A DNA stretch of 64,000 bases from Candidatus Coprenecus pullistercoris (GTDB lineage: Bacteria > Bacteroidota > Bacteroidia > Bacteroidales > UBA932), in the NCBI GenBank assembly GCA_019116965.1, contig DXAT01000024.1, positions 1-64,000 of the forward strand, in the 5' to 3' direction. Of the stretch, positions 17,185 through 26,462 are shown one piece after another (positions within the stretch are counted from its first letter, which is position 1; every line of letters starts with the position of its first letter). Below the pieces are notes generated by a model, which was not told the origin of the DNA, did no database searches, and was given only the letters and a program-made list of their open reading frames with translations. A program made the position numbers and the translations under genes.

Positions 17185-18432
17185 TTATTTGCTGTGTCTC
17201 TCCCTTCTCTTAAGGACAGTGGGCTCGATAGTCATCTTCTCGCCCTCCAGGAGCGACGCCACACCCTCTAGTCTGGCCTTAGCCTCACAGTCGGGACAAT
17301 GGCATTCCGAATGATACTCAGGCGGTTCCGTGTATGTGGTAATCACGCCCTCGAAATTCCTGAGAACCACCTTGCCCGGTGACTGGGAGATGACATACTG
17401 GGGCATTACGGGAGTCTTGCCGCCTCCGCCGGGAGCATCCACGACAAAAGTAGGCACTGCAAAACCGGAGGTATGTCCCCTGAGGCCCTCGATGATCTCA
17501 ATACCCTTCGATACGGGAGTACGGAAATGCTCGAGTCCCATAGACAGGTCGCACTGGTATATATAATAAGGTCTCACCCTCATCTTCACGAGCTCGTGTA
17601 CCAGATGCTTCATGACATACACGCAGTCGTTGACTCCTCGCAGGAGCACGGACTGATTGCCGAGAGGCACGCCCGCATCGGCCAGACGGGCACATGCGGC
17701 CGCTGACTCGGGAGTAACCTCATTGGGATGGTTGAAATGCGTGTTGAGCCATATAGGATGATACTTTTTCAGCATGTTGCACAGGTCGTCGGTAATCCTC
17801 TGGGGACATACGACGGGGGTGCGGGAGCCGATACGGATAATCTCCACGTGAGGTATGGCACGCAGTCTCTTGATGATGTATTCCAGTTTTGCATCGCTGA
17901 CCATCAGGGCATCTCCGCCCGAGAGAAGCACATCCCTGACTACGGGAGTCCTCTCCACATACTCGATGCACTTCTCAATCCTGTCTCCGGGAGACTCGGC
18001 ATCCTTCTGGCCGGCGAAACGGCGGCGGGTGCAGTGACGGCAGTACATAGAGCACATGTCGGTAATGAGCATCAGCACCCTGTCAGGATACCTGTGGGTC
18101 AGTCCGGGTGTCGGAGAGTCCTCGTCCTCGTGCAGGGGGTCCAGCAGATCCTCGGGAGCACGGAAAGTCTCGGCTGCCGTAGGAATCGCCTGTCTCCTTA
18201 TAGGACAGTGAGGATCGTCCGGGTCAATCAGCGACAGATAATAAGGAGTGATAGCCATCCTGAGGGTGGAGAGGGTCTTGCGGACCCCCTCTTCCTCCTC
18301 CGGAGTGAGCTTAATGTATTTCTTAAGCTGGTCAAGAGTCTCTATACGGTTCTTGACCTGCCATTTCCAGTCATTCCACTGCTCGTCCGTAACTTCGGGG
18401 AACAGTATTTTTCTACGCGAACGGTCTTCCAT
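17185..18432 (-). CDS. kamA: Lysine 2,3-aminomutase
   Basis: A 415-residue radical SAM, PLP-dependent enzyme converting L-lysine to L-beta-lysine, the first step of this pathway. The radical SAM cluster motif CSMYCRHC has cysteines at 127, 131 and 134. The PLP lysine is K339 in VDAPGGGGKTP. Both are offset by only two residues from the clostridial enzyme. CxxC-type cysteines at the C-terminus (CHCPDC) match the zinc site of that family. It begins after a 9-base gap from kdd. Arginine or glutamate aminomutase paralogues exist, but the pathway context settles the assignment. Confidence 0.97.
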   Translation of the reverse strand: MEDRSRRKILFPEVTDEQWNDWKWQVKNRIETLDQLKKYIKLTPEEEEGVRKTLSTLRMAITPYYLSLIDPDDPHCPIRRQAIPTAAETFRAPEDLLDPLHEDEDSPTPGLTHRYPDRVLMLITDMCSMYCRHCTRRRFAGQKDAESPGDRIEKCIEYVERTPVVRDVLLSGGDALMVSDAKLEYIIKRLRAIPHVEIIRIGSRTPVVCPQRITDDLCNMLKKYHPIWLNTHFNHPNEVTPESAAACARLADAGVPLGNQSVLLRGVNDCVYVMKHLVHELVKMRVRPYYIYQCDLSMGLEHFRTPVSKGIEIIEGLRGHTSGFAVPTFVVDAPGGGGKTPVMPQYVISQSPGKVVLRNFEGVITTYTEPPEYHSECHCPDCEAKARLEGVASLLEGEKMTIEPTVLKRRERHSK

Positions 18433-18441
18433 AGCAAACTA

Positions 18442-19488
18442 TCAGGCGTAGAGTTCCGTGAATATCTTTCTGAGTTCCTCGCTTTCCCTGAGTTCCTGCA
18501 GAGTAATCTCGGCATGACCCTTGGTGTAACCGTTTCCGATGAGCATAGTGACATCACTGCCGACACCCTCGGCTCCGAGAGCCGCCTTCGTAAAGCTGGT
18601 GGCCATGGAGAAGAAATAAACCAGACCGGTGTCCTTGGTGCAGAGAATGGATGTCATCTCTGTGTCGGGGATGTTCACGTTGTTGATGGTGATGTCGCAC
18701 ATCTGGCCCTTTGTAAGCTCCTCTATCTTCTCCAGTACGGGTACCGCCTGGGTTGCGTCAGCCGAGAACACATAGTCGCAGAATCCGAGAGCCTGAAGTC
18801 TCTTGGTGCTCTTCTCGCTGTGGCAGAGACCGATAACCTTACCGGTAACACCAGCGCGTTTCTTGGCCTCGTAGCAGCAGAGCATACCGGACTTGCCGCC
18901 GGCTCCGATGATCAGGACTGTGTCTCCGGGTTTTACCAGCTTGGCTGTCTGGGCGGGAGCACCGGCCACATCGAGAGCTGAGAGCGCAAGCTTCTCTGGC
19001 AGGTCCGAAGGGATCTTGGCATAGATACCGCTCTCGAAGAGGATAGCCTTACCGTCGATATCCACCTGATCCACATCGGCACGGATCTCCTTGATCTTGT
19101 CGATACGCAGAGGTGTCAGGGACAGTGATACGAGAGTAGCTATCTTGTCGCCTTCCTTAAGGTCGATCTTGTCCTTGAGGGCGTCGCCTATCTTCTCGAC
19201 AGTACCGAGCAGCATTCCGCCCGAACCTGTCCAGGGATTGCGGTGCTTACCCTGTTTCTCCACGATATCAAACATAATCTCCTTGATCTTCTCAGGATCG
19301 CCGCCGGCGCGGTTGGAGATATCGGTGAAAGAAGCCGAGTCGATATTGAGAGTATGAACATCGATGAGAATCTCATTGTCGTAGATCTCGTCCATGTTGT
19401 TGTCCAGCTTGTCTGCGGGCTGAGGGAGCACTCCCTTGGGTGAAATTACTCTGTGAACTCCGTATTTATTTCCGTGTTTTTGTGCCAT
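18442..19488 (-). CDS. kdd: L-erythro-3,5-diaminohexanoate dehydrogenase
   Basis: A 348-residue NAD-dependent enzyme that oxidatively deaminates 3,5-diaminohexanoate to 3-keto-5-aminohexanoate. A Rossmann segment is visible as LIIGAGGKSGMLCCYEAKKRAG. The N-terminus HGNKYGVHRVISPKGVLPQ and SGGMLLGTVEKIG are distinctive of Kdd. The reading frame extends 40 codons further upstream, but that extension overlaps kce and the spacer and does not look like the family. The ATG at 19488 begins the conserved region. It is separated from kce by 43 AT-rich bases without a terminator or clear promoter. Confidence 0.92.
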   Translation of the reverse strand: MAQKHGNKYGVHRVISPKGVLPQPADKLDNNMDEIYDNEILIDVHTLNIDSASFTDISNRAGGDPEKIKEIMFDIVEKQGKHRNPWTGSGGMLLGTVEKIGDALKDKIDLKEGDKIATLVSLSLTPLRIDKIKEIRADVDQVDIDGKAILFESGIYAKIPSDLPEKLALSALDVAGAPAQTAKLVKPGDTVLIIGAGGKSGMLCCYEAKKRAGVTGKVIGLCHSEKSTKRLQALGFCDYVFSADATQAVPVLEKIEELTKGQMCDITINNVNIPDTEMTSILCTKDTGLVYFFSMATSFTKAALGAEGVGSDVTMLIGNGYTKGHAEITLQELRESEELRKIFTELYA

Positions 19489-19531
19489 ATGTTTTTGATT
19501 TTTAATAATTAATAAAGTCTGATTAAAATAT

Positions 19532-20359
19532 TTATTCAAGTGGTTTGAGAGAAAGAATCTTACGAGCTTCGGCAGGAGTAGCAATCTCTCTTCCGAACTC
19601 ATGTGCAATGCGGACCACTTTCTCCACTAACTCGCCGTTGGACTTGGCAAGGACACCTTTGCTCAGGTACACATTGTCCTCGAATCCTACTCTCACATGA
19701 CCGCCGTCGATGATGGCGGCTGCTGCCAGAGGGAACTCGTAGCGTCCTATGCCTGCCACCGTATATGTGGCGTCAGCGGGTATGCTGCCGCGCAGGAAAA
19801 CAAAGTCGCGGAGTTCTCCACCGATGCCTCCGTTGACACCCATTACGAAGTCAAAATGCATGGGAGCCTGTATGAATCCCTTGCGGTGCAGCCTGAGAGC
19901 CATGTCTATCATGGACTTGTCGAAGACCTCGAGCTCAGGTTTAATACCTCGCTCTATCATCCTCTGACCGAAATATTTGATAGTATTCTCCGTATTTTCG
20001 AAGATATCGTCTCCTCCGAAGTTAAGTGTACCGCAGTCAAGTGTGGCCATCTCCGGCAGCAGCTCTGTGGGCTGAAGCCTCTCGTCGTTGGTCATACCCA
20101 CTGCTCCCCCAGTAGAAGGCTGGATAATGACATCCGGACACTCTTTACGGATAGCTTCCATTATTACTCTAAAACGCTCCTTGCTCTGAGTAGGCGTTCC
20201 GTCATCCTCACGAACATGAAGATGGATGAGAGAAGCACCGGCGTCATAGGCCGACTTGGCTTCTCTGACGCACTCCTCCACGGTATAAGGAACAGCCGGA
20301 TTGTGCTCCTTGAGCACCTCGGCTCCGCAGATGGCGGCAGTTATTATAAGTTTCTCCAT
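19532..20359 (-). CDS. kce: 3-keto-5-aminohexanoate cleavage enzyme
   Basis: A 275-residue BKACE-family enzyme. It condenses 3-keto-5-aminohexanoate with acetyl-CoA and cleaves to 3-aminobutyryl-CoA plus acetoacetate. The zinc-binding HLHVR has His46 and His48 at the positions known in the characterised Kce. IIQPSTGGAVGMTNDERL and EVFDKSMIDMA are further family blocks. The open frame begins 16 codons earlier, but the ATG at 20359 starts the conserved MEKLIITAAICGAE and leaves a normal 16-base gap after kal. The product acetoacetate is consumed by the CoA-transferase of the same operon. Confidence 0.95.
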   Translation of the reverse strand: MEKLIITAAICGAEVLKEHNPAVPYTVEECVREAKSAYDAGASLIHLHVREDDGTPTQSKERFRVIMEAIRKECPDVIIQPSTGGAVGMTNDERLQPTELLPEMATLDCGTLNFGGDDIFENTENTIKYFGQRMIERGIKPELEVFDKSMIDMALRLHRKGFIQAPMHFDFVMGVNGGIGGELRDFVFLRGSIPADATYTVAGIGRYEFPLAAAAIIDGGHVRVGFEDNVYLSKGVLAKSNGELVEKVVRIAHEFGREIATPAEARKILSLKPLE

Positions 20360-20375
20360 ATAGATAGTGATGTTG

Positions 20376-20762
20376 TTATTTCCTCTGGCATTTCTTGGGG
20401 ACCACACATGTTCCGCTTGCCCTGCATACTACTATCGGCTCGGCAAGCACGTCCGCTGCGGAATCAGACACATCCGGACGCGGAGCGATAACCTTTCTGG
20501 CCTCGAAAACCATCTTCCTGGATGTATTGCCGACAGATACTATCTCACCCTCGGCCTCGATATAGTCTCCTGCATACACAGGAGCCATGAACTCCACATT
20601 GTCATACGCCTTGAAAAGACCTTCGTCACCGTCATTGATGATCAGAAGTTCGGTGGCCACATCTCCGAAAAGCTGGAGCATCTTCGCTCCGTCCACAAGA
20701 TTGCCGCCATAATGTGCGTCATGGCAGCTCATACGCATTCTTATAAGTGATTTTGCTCCCAT
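20376..20762 (-). CDS. kal: 3-aminobutyryl-CoA ammonia lyase
   Basis: A 128-residue hotdog-fold protein that eliminates ammonia from L-3-aminobutyryl-CoA to give crotonyl-CoA. The N-terminus [19 protein letters not shown] and [19 protein letters not shown] are hallmarks of Kal. It ends with a cysteine-containing basic tail, [10 protein letters not shown]. It lies 2 bases after the CoA-transferase alpha gene and 16 before kce. Length is normal for the family. Confidence 0.93.
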   Translation of the reverse strand: MGAKSLIRMRMSCHDAHYGGNLVDGAKMLQLFGDVATELLIINDGDEGLFKAYDNVEFMAPVYAGDYIEAEGEIVSVGNTSRKMVFEARKVIAPRPDVSDSAADVLAEPIVVCRASGTCVVPKKCQRK

Positions 20763-20764
20763 AT

Positions 20765-21418
20765 CTATCTCTTTTTATAAATGTAATTCACAAAAATACC
20801 CGGAGTATGCACCGCCTCAGGAGCGATATCGCCTACCGGGACCACTTTCTCGGCCTCTACGATAACGACATCCGCGGCCATTGCCATTACCGGATTGAAA
20901 TTCTGAGTCGTACCCTTGTACACCAAATTACCCGACTCATCGGCAATGGAGGCTCCGAGCAGGGCAATGTCGGCTCCGAGAGGCTTCTCAAGCAGATATT
21001 CCTTTCCGTCAACTTTGACAGTCTCCTTGCCCTCTGCCACTAAAGTACCCATACCGGTAGTCGTCAGGACTCCTCCAAGGCCCGCGCCTTTGGCACGGAT
21101 TCTCTCGGCCAGAGTACCCTGCGGCGAGAACTCCACCTCAAGCTCTCCGGCATTCATCTGATTGCCGGTCTCGGGATTCGTTCCCACATGTGACACAATA
21201 AGTTTCTTGATCTGTTTGTTGACAACTAACTTTCCGAGAGACTTATCGGGGAATGCTGTGTCGTTGCAGATGACAGTCAGGTCCTTGACTCCGCTCTCAG
21301 CGAGGGCGTCCATAATCTGCAGAGGGGCACCTACGCCAAGAAATCCGCCGACCATGACGGTCATGCCGTCCTTAACCATGGAAACGGCCTGTTCCAATGA
21401 TATTTCCTTTTTCATCAA
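20765..21418 (-). CDS. atoD: Butyrate-acetoacetate CoA-transferase alpha subunit
   Basis: A 217-residue alpha (A) subunit of a class I CoA-transferase. The CoA-binding region [19 protein letters not shown] is near the N-terminus, with [19 protein letters not shown] and [14 protein letters not shown] following. It is the first gene of the operon and pairs with the beta subunit encoded at 11863-12522. The true start may be the first or second Met. The alpha subunit lacks the catalytic glutamate, which is in the beta subunit. Together they would transfer CoA between butyryl-CoA and acetoacetate. Confidence 0.92.
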   Translation of the reverse strand: MMKKEISLEQAVSMVKDGMTVMVGGFLGVGAPLQIMDALAESGVKDLTVICNDTAFPDKSLGKLVVNKQIKKLIVSHVGTNPETGNQMNAGELEVEFSPQGTLAERIRAKGAGLGGVLTTTGMGTLVAEGKETVKVDGKEYLLEKPLGADIALLGASIADESGNLVYKGTTQNFNPVMAMAADVVIVEAEKVVPVGDIAPEAVHTPGIFVNYIYKKR

Positions 21419-21443
21419 AGATAGTTTTATTATTATGAATTAG

Positions 21444-21475
21444 CAAAAGTAAGAAATTCTAAGTAATTTTGCCAA
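21444..21475 (-). promoter_or_regulatory. Promoter of the lysine-to-butyrate operon
   Basis: On the minus strand, TTGG (21475-21472) and TACTTTTG (21451-21444) are separated by 20 bases, matching the Bacteroidota TTTG/TAnnTTTG arrangement apart from the imperfect -33. Transcription would start near 21438, about 20 bases before atoD. The promoter overlaps the divergent mscS promoter. No other promoter-like sequence was found between genes down to the terminator at 6001. Confidence 0.65.
21464..21471 (+). promoter_or_regulatory. -7 promoter element of the mscS-family gene
   Basis: TAATTTTG matches TAnnTTTG, 33 bases before the start codon. It interdigitates with the divergent lysine-operon promoter, so the two cannot easily be occupied at once. 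Confidence 0.5.
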
Positions 21476-21504
21476 TAATATTACAAATTATAATTTCTTA
21501 AGAT

Positions 21505-22410
21505 ATGTTACCTCAAATAGACATCACACCGGAACCCTCGGACACCCTTGCCATGAAGGTCAGCGAGACAATTCACGAACTGTCATCCATGAGCGGCTCG
21601 GAGATATTTTCCTCCATCTCCAGCACTATAATCAAATGGGGCCTGAAAGTACTTGCCGCCCTTCTCCTTTACCTTATCGGTGCCTGGATCATACGGCGTA
21701 TCAGAAAAGTCCTGAAGAAAATCTTCACAAAACGCAAGATAGAACCGTCCCTGGCGACATTCACTACAAGTTTTGTCAATATCGCCCTTACTGTAATTCT
21801 GTTCATAGTGGTAGTAAGCATCCTCGGAGTACCCACGAGTACCTTCGCAGCTCTTCTGGCCGCCGGCGGTCTTGCTGTCGGCATGGCACTCAGCGGAACT
21901 CTCCAGAATTTTGCCGGCGGAGTCATGTTGCTGCTGTTCAAGCCTTTCAAAGTCGGTGACTATATCGACGCCAACGGATTCAGCGGCACTGTCGATGCAA
22001 TCAATATCACCACTACGCAGATTCATACAGTCGACAACAAGATCGTGCATCTGCCCAACGGATCCGTAGCCAACAGCAATATTCAGAATTACAGCACGGC
22101 AGACATACGCCGCGTGGACTGGAACATAAGTGTATCATATGGCGATGATGCGGAAAAAGGCATCTCGCTGCTGAAAGACTATCTCAGCAAGGATCCCAGG
22201 GTCCTGAACACACCTGAGCCTCCGTTCGCGGCACTGTCCCAGCTTGGAGACAGCGCCATTGTGCTCACGGCAAGGGCCTGGACGAAGAGCGGAGACTACT
22301 GGGGGCTGCTTTACGACATCAACAAGCTCATCTACGAGGACTTCCCTAAGCAGGGCATGACCTTCCCGTATCCCCAGCTTGATGTGCATGTGCGGAATGT
22401 ACAGGATTAG
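21505..22410 (+). CDS. Small-conductance mechanosensitive channel (MscS family)
   Basis: A 301-residue MscS protein. Two or three hydrophobic helices precede the pore helix, whose glycine/alanine-rich LAAGGLAVGMALSGTLQNFAGG is the family hallmark. The beta domain follows with FKPFKVGDYI and HLPNGSVANSNIQNYS. It would open on membrane tension and release solutes at hypo-osmotic shock. Its last 65 bases overlap the 3' end of the convergent acyltransferase gene, so the two transcripts are antisense there. Confidence 0.93.
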   Translation: MLPQIDITPEPSDTLAMKVSETIHELSSMSGSEIFSSISSTIIKWGLKVLAALLLYLIGAWIIRRIRKVLKKIFTKRKIEPSLATFTTSFVNIALTVILFIVVVSILGVPTSTFAALLAAGGLAVGMALSGTLQNFAGGVMLLLFKPFKVGDYIDANGFSGTVDAINITTTQIHTVDNKIVHLPNGSVANSNIQNYSTADIRRVDWNISVSYGDDAEKGISLLKDYLSKDPRVLNTPEPPFAALSQLGDSAIVLTARAWTKSGDYWGLLYDINKLIYEDFPKQGMTFPYPQLDVHVRNVQD

Positions 22411-23527
22411 CGTAGATTGAGAGAAATATCTCACTAAGCTCATCCATATCTATATCAGGGTCTTTCTCCACTATGGCTGAAAGACCCTCTTTCATGCGTT
22501 CCAGGAACTCAGCCCGCGCCTGGGGAGTATAATTGGCGGAGCTGCTTTCATTGCCATTCTGGATATCGTAGGCTATATAATTGGTATCCCATAGACGGTA
22601 ATTGGCATATATCTTGCTGTCTATCACCTCAGTCAGCGCAGTGAAGCGTTCGTTTTTCTCGTACATCGCACATCTCTCAAGCTCTTTGTCCGTTACAGGC
22701 TCACAGAAATGAAGTGCTATATGCCCCTTGAATTGAGTGACTCCGGTCAGAATACTCATAGTGTCCTCCCCCGGCTTCTTTACATAATGCTCCCTTCTGG
22801 ATATGTACACCTCCCTGGCTTTCAGGAAGTCGCATGGCTCATACTGGTATGATACAGCTGTGGGCAGAATGGACAGGTCTCCGAAATCCTTTATAAAATC
22901 CCCGTTCCCGCTCATCTCGAACATCTTCATCAGACCCTGCTCGGTATGGTCATGTCCGTCCTTGGAACGGCCGTTGCGCTGTGCGATCCATACCGAACAG
23001 CGCCCCGTGGTAATACATTCCCTCATATATGACGAAAGCAGTGCAGAAGACATGTACCTTTGCCTTGGAGTGCCGCCCCTTGCGACCTTGATCATTCTGT
23101 TGGAGCGGAATATGTCCTCTATAAACGAATTGGATATGAGGTTGTCCCCCACGGCAATCTCAGTAGTGGGCATATCGCTGTCAAAAAGAACCAGCTGTAT
23201 GATTGCAGGATCGAGGATGATATCCCTGTGATTGGACAGGAACACATGTTTACGGCCGTCACGGAGCGCGTCCACTCCTTCTATGGACAGTCCGGAGGAG
23301 GTCTTCCCCAATATGGTCTTTATCGCACCGGCCATCACTGAGGCCTGGAACTGGTGTACATTGGAAATACCGGCCAGTGCTTTCCTCAGGCGCTCCGCCT
23401 GCCCTGGGCCATAAAGGAAATCCGAAATAGAGTCCAGTTCAGGAGCCTTTATTATGCGGCTGATGGCCTGGATCGTCTCAGCGTCATTATAGGGTCTTAT
23501 ACTGTCGTATTTTTCATTCATAACCAT
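22346..23527 (-). CDS. PlsC-like acyltransferase
   Basis: A 393-residue protein of a Bacteroidales acyltransferase family related to 1-acylglycerol-3-phosphate acyltransferases. A glycerolipid acyltransferase-type block is visible as FLSNHRDIILDP. This resembles NHxxxxD but with one more residue between His and the final Asp. A second block, WIAQRNGRSKDG, resembles the FPEGTRS region. There is no clear membrane span. Substrate unknown; a lipid acyl transfer role is inferred. It is last in a three-gene operon after queA and the M28 peptidase, overlapping the peptidase by 10 bases, and it ends inside the mscS gene on the other strand. Confidence 0.75.
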   Translation of the reverse strand: MVMNEKYDSIRPYNDAETIQAISRIIKAPELDSISDFLYGPGQAERLRKALAGISNVHQFQASVMAGAIKTILGKTSSGLSIEGVDALRDGRKHVFLSNHRDIILDPAIIQLVLFDSDMPTTEIAVGDNLISNSFIEDIFRSNRMIKVARGGTPRQRYMSSALLSSYMRECITTGRCSVWIAQRNGRSKDGHDHTEQGLMKMFEMSGNGDFIKDFGDLSILPTAVSYQYEPCDFLKAREVYISRREHYVKKPGEDTMSILTGVTQFKGHIALHFCEPVTDKELERCAMYEKNERFTALTEVIDSKIYANYRLWDTNYIAYDIQNGNESSSANYTPQARAEFLERMKEGLSAIVEKDPDIDMDELSEIFLSIYANPVHSAHAHQAGDTGRSCPA

Positions 23528-25143
23528 CTTCTTTGATTCATATAACAGTTAAACAGCGAAACAATCATTATCAAATATATATAAGCAAGAAGCATTATCA
23601 GCCCCAAAGCCCCGGCAGTCAGCGCCACATACAGGTTGTAGATAAAAGAAACCCCTATGAGCTCCACTGCAAGCAGCGCAGGCAGGGACATAATGTTCAT
23701 ACGGTTGAAAAAATGGAACAACAATCCTGCCAATACACATGCCGAGGGCAGGATTATGAACAGGTTCTCGCCTATAGTGAAAAGCAGTACTGCCGACACC
23801 ACCATAAGCACGGATAACAGTCCGAACAGATGACTGAACACGAAGTCTCCGGACTTTCTGCATCCGGATACAAACCAACGGATATATATGACCGCCATAA
23901 GTATCAGCGCGAGAGATGAAATCCAACCGTCTGCATATAGATACCGCAGGTCAGTCAGCGAGAAAGGCACGCCTGCCGCCAGTGCGGACAGGTATATTGT
24001 CAGCGTTCCTGCGGCAGCGGCAGCAATAGCTGAAAGGGTTATTCCGAGAGCGCTTCCCAGAACTTTCCGGAGACTTGTGCGTCCGGAAAGCGAATAGCAG
24101 AGAAGCAGGACTATATAACAGATAAATACAACCACCGACAACACATAATTGCCTGTAGCCGACAGACGGAGCGTAGTCAGGCCGGGAATTGTAAATACTA
24201 TGTCGTCCGTTCCGCTCCGGAGTCGGTCCGGCCGGGCATATTCAGGAGATGTCAGGTATTCTTCCACAACAGGGCCTATCTGGGCTCCGTAATGGGCCAG
24301 GGAACGCCTGCTGACATTGGAATAGTTGTCATTGTCGTTGTGATAGTAGTGCATATTGTCTATCACAGAGAAATTATAACCGGGGAAAAGCGGCTTGAGA
24401 TATGTGAAGTCGGTATAGTTGGGAAGAAAACGGTAAACGGTGGATGTCAGGGAGTATGTGTACGGATATACCGCGCTGCGCAGATAAAGGTCCATCAATG
24501 CCGAGTTGCCATCCGATGTCTCGAACAGAAGGGCCGGCCCTTTGACTCCGCGCGCCTCGACATTTATCACAAGTCCGACATTGTCGAACATAGCGTTGTC
24601 TCTTTCCAGAGCCGTACGCACCCCGAGCAGCCTCCGCTCCTCGGCATCGGTGAAAAGGACTTTCAGACCCTGACTCCATCTGTCAGAGTAAGCAAGCGCA
24701 TTGTCAACCACTTCAAGTATAACTCCAAGTCCGTAACCGTCGTCAGCAGCCCCATAAGAACATACCTGACCATGCGGTGTCATCTCAGGAAACCTCGAAT
24801 CGAGATGCGCCACCAGCATAAGATACGAAGATGAGGTATCCCTGCCGGCCGGCTCGAACTTACAATAGACACCGGCAATGGTATCATAAACACATATTTC
24901 CGGCTCACCTCCGGATGCCCTAAGGCCGGCGGCAAGGTATTCCCTAACCTTTGCCCTTGCCTCAGGGTGCATGACAGAATGGGGCTCGGATGATATCACT
25001 TCGATGTCAGCCAGAACATTGTCCACGGAAAATGTCTCTCCGGAATGCTTTTCCGCATTTCTGAATGTCAGCCATCCCATAGCGGCAAACGCCACGAGTG
25101 CCATCAGAACAAGGGCCGATATTATCTTAAGTTTCCTTTGCAT
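23518..25143 (-). CDS. Membrane-bound M28-family metallopeptidase
   Basis: A 541-residue protein with an N-terminal membrane anchor (about 7-27), an M28 aminopeptidase-type domain to about residue 310 and a C-terminal part with seven or eight hydrophobic segments. Zinc-ligand candidates are His in VAHLDS, Asp in GAADDGYG, the Glu pair in FTDAEERRLLG, and His in DNMHYYHNDND. This layout resembles Fxna/ER aminopeptidase-type M28 proteins, with the catalytic domain on the outer face of the membrane. The role may be cleavage of small peptides. It overlaps queA by one base and the acyltransferase by ten. Confidence 0.85.
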   Translation of the reverse strand: MQRKLKIISALVLMALVAFAAMGWLTFRNAEKHSGETFSVDNVLADIEVISSEPHSVMHPEARAKVREYLAAGLRASGGEPEICVYDTIAGVYCKFEPAGRDTSSSYLMLVAHLDSRFPEMTPHGQVCSYGAADDGYGLGVILEVVDNALAYSDRWSQGLKVLFTDAEERRLLGVRTALERDNAMFDNVGLVINVEARGVKGPALLFETSDGNSALMDLYLRSAVYPYTYSLTSTVYRFLPNYTDFTYLKPLFPGYNFSVIDNMHYYHNDNDNYSNVSRRSLAHYGAQIGPVVEEYLTSPEYARPDRLRSGTDDIVFTIPGLTTLRLSATGNYVLSVVVFICYIVLLLCYSLSGRTSLRKVLGSALGITLSAIAAAAAGTLTIYLSALAAGVPFSLTDLRYLYADGWISSLALILMAVIYIRWFVSGCRKSGDFVFSHLFGLLSVLMVVSAVLLFTIGENLFIILPSACVLAGLLFHFFNRMNIMSLPALLAVELIGVSFIYNLYVALTAGALGLIMLLAYIYLIMIVSLFNCYMNQRRWL

Positions 25144-26381
25144 TATCGGCGCGGTATCAATAATGACGAGTCCCCGTAGCTGAGGAAACGGAAATCATTG
25201 TCCAACGCATAGCTGTAAACCTTTCTCCAATCTTCTCCTATCAGGGCGGCCACGAGCAGAAGAAGGGTGCTGTTGGGCTGATGGAAGTTGGTAATCAGAT
25301 TGCTGACAATCCTGTAGCGGTACGGCGGGACAATGATAATCCTGGTTCTGTCAACTATCTTGTCCTTTCCGTTGAGAGCGCAGTATTCCAACAAAGCCCC
25401 CAATGCGTCCTTTGCAGGTACTTTCTCTAAGCCTGAAGTGTAGGGGACCCACTGGTCTATCGGCTCGGGCTGCCAATGTGACGGACCGGCCTGCGCGCAC
25501 TGTGCTCCAAGCCAATACAAGGACTCAAGTGTCCTTACGCTCGTAGTTCCGACTGCTACAACATCCTTTTTATCGATATTTTGATATAGTTTATCTAAAG
25601 TATCAATTGACACAGAAAACGGCTCTGAGTGCATTGTGTGGCCTGAGATGACATCACTCTTGACCGGCAGGAAAGTTCCGGCACCTACATGCAGGCACAC
25701 ATTTACACGCTCAATGCCTTTGGCGTCAAGAGCATCAAGCACTTGGTGGGAGAAATGCAGCCCGGCTGTCGGGGCCGCCACAGAACCGCGGAATGAGGCG
25801 TACAGAGTCTGATACCGTTCGCTGTCAATACTCTCCGATTCACGATGGAGATAAGGAGGAATAGGCACCTTGCCGCACATCTCCATAACGCGGGAAAAGG
25901 GCTCTTCTCCGCTCCAGTTGAAACGCACGCGTATCTTGTCTCCGTCACCGTGCTCAAGTACTGCCTCAAGGCCTATCTTTTCAAGTTCCGCACTGTGATT
26001 CTCAGGAAGATAGAGCTTTATCGGCTCTCCCTTCCACTTTTTCCTATTTCCGACAATCACATTCCAGACGCAAGTCCGCGTGGAAGCGAAGGACAGGCTG
26101 TAATCCTCTGGATCGCAGGGTTCAAGGCAGAATATCTCAATAAATGCTCCTGTCGCCCTTCTGAAAAGAAGGCGGGCAGGGACAACCTTCGTGTTGTTGA
26201 ACACCATCAGGCTCCGCTCCGTCATCATTTCGGGAAGAGAGGAGAAGACCGAATGGGATATCGCACCTTTATTATAAATCAGAAGCTTTGAGGCATCCCT
26301 CTCCGCCACAGGGTATGAGGCTATGCGCTCATTGGGGAGGGTGTATGTATAATCAGATATATTTATTACAGGTATTGCCAT
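25143..26381 (-). CDS. queA: S-adenosylmethionine:tRNA ribosyltransferase-isomerase
   Basis: A 412-residue QueA, which transfers and isomerises the ribosyl part of S-adenosylmethionine onto 7-aminomethyl-7-deazaguanine in tRNA to form epoxyqueuosine. Family blocks are MVFNNTKVVPARL, RYQTLYASFRGSVAAPTAGLHF, CLHVGAGTFLPV and ITNFHQPNSTLLLLVAALIG. It is slightly long because of an insert around 290-310. It is first in an operon with the M28 peptidase and acyltransferase. Its promoter sits so close that the mRNA should be nearly leaderless. No preQ1 riboswitch can fit in front. Confidence 0.95.
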   Translation of the reverse strand: MAIPVINISDYTYTLPNERIASYPVAERDASKLLIYNKGAISHSVFSSLPEMMTERSLMVFNNTKVVPARLLFRRATGAFIEIFCLEPCDPEDYSLSFASTRTCVWNVIVGNRKKWKGEPIKLYLPENHSAELEKIGLEAVLEHGDGDKIRVRFNWSGEEPFSRVMEMCGKVPIPPYLHRESESIDSERYQTLYASFRGSVAAPTAGLHFSHQVLDALDAKGIERVNVCLHVGAGTFLPVKSDVISGHTMHSEPFSVSIDTLDKLYQNIDKKDVVAVGTTSVRTLESLYWLGAQCAQAGPSHWQPEPIDQWVPYTSGLEKVPAKDALGALLEYCALNGKDKIVDRTRIIIVPPYRYRIVSNLITNFHQPNSTLLLLVAALIGEDWRKVYSYALDNDFRFLSYGDSSLLIPRR

Positions 26382-26388
26382 TTGACCG

Positions 26389-26419
26389 CAAATCTACACA
26401 ATATCCGCACTATGTCAAA
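26389..26419 (-). promoter_or_regulatory. Promoter of the queA operon
   Basis: On the minus strand, TTTG (26419-26416), 19 bases, then TAGATTTG (26396-26389): a full match to the Bacteroidota consensus. The -7 element ends 8 bases before the queA start codon, so the transcript should start at or within a few bases of it. Confidence 0.75.
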
Positions 26420-26445
26420 ATATTCGGAATTTAAATATTGTTCAC

Positions 26446-26462
26446 AGATGTAAATTACATCT
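26446..26462. repeat. 17-base palindrome between queA and the XRE gene
   Basis: AGATGTAAATTACATCT is a perfect palindrome with 8-base arms around a single A. The size and symmetry suit a dimeric repressor site. It lies about 50 bases upstream of the queA -7 element. Confidence 0.5.

Noticed and set aside
19488..19608. Longer kdd start at 19608
   Set aside because: The extension overlaps kce and the spacer and does not look like the family; the ATG at 19488 begins the conserved domain.
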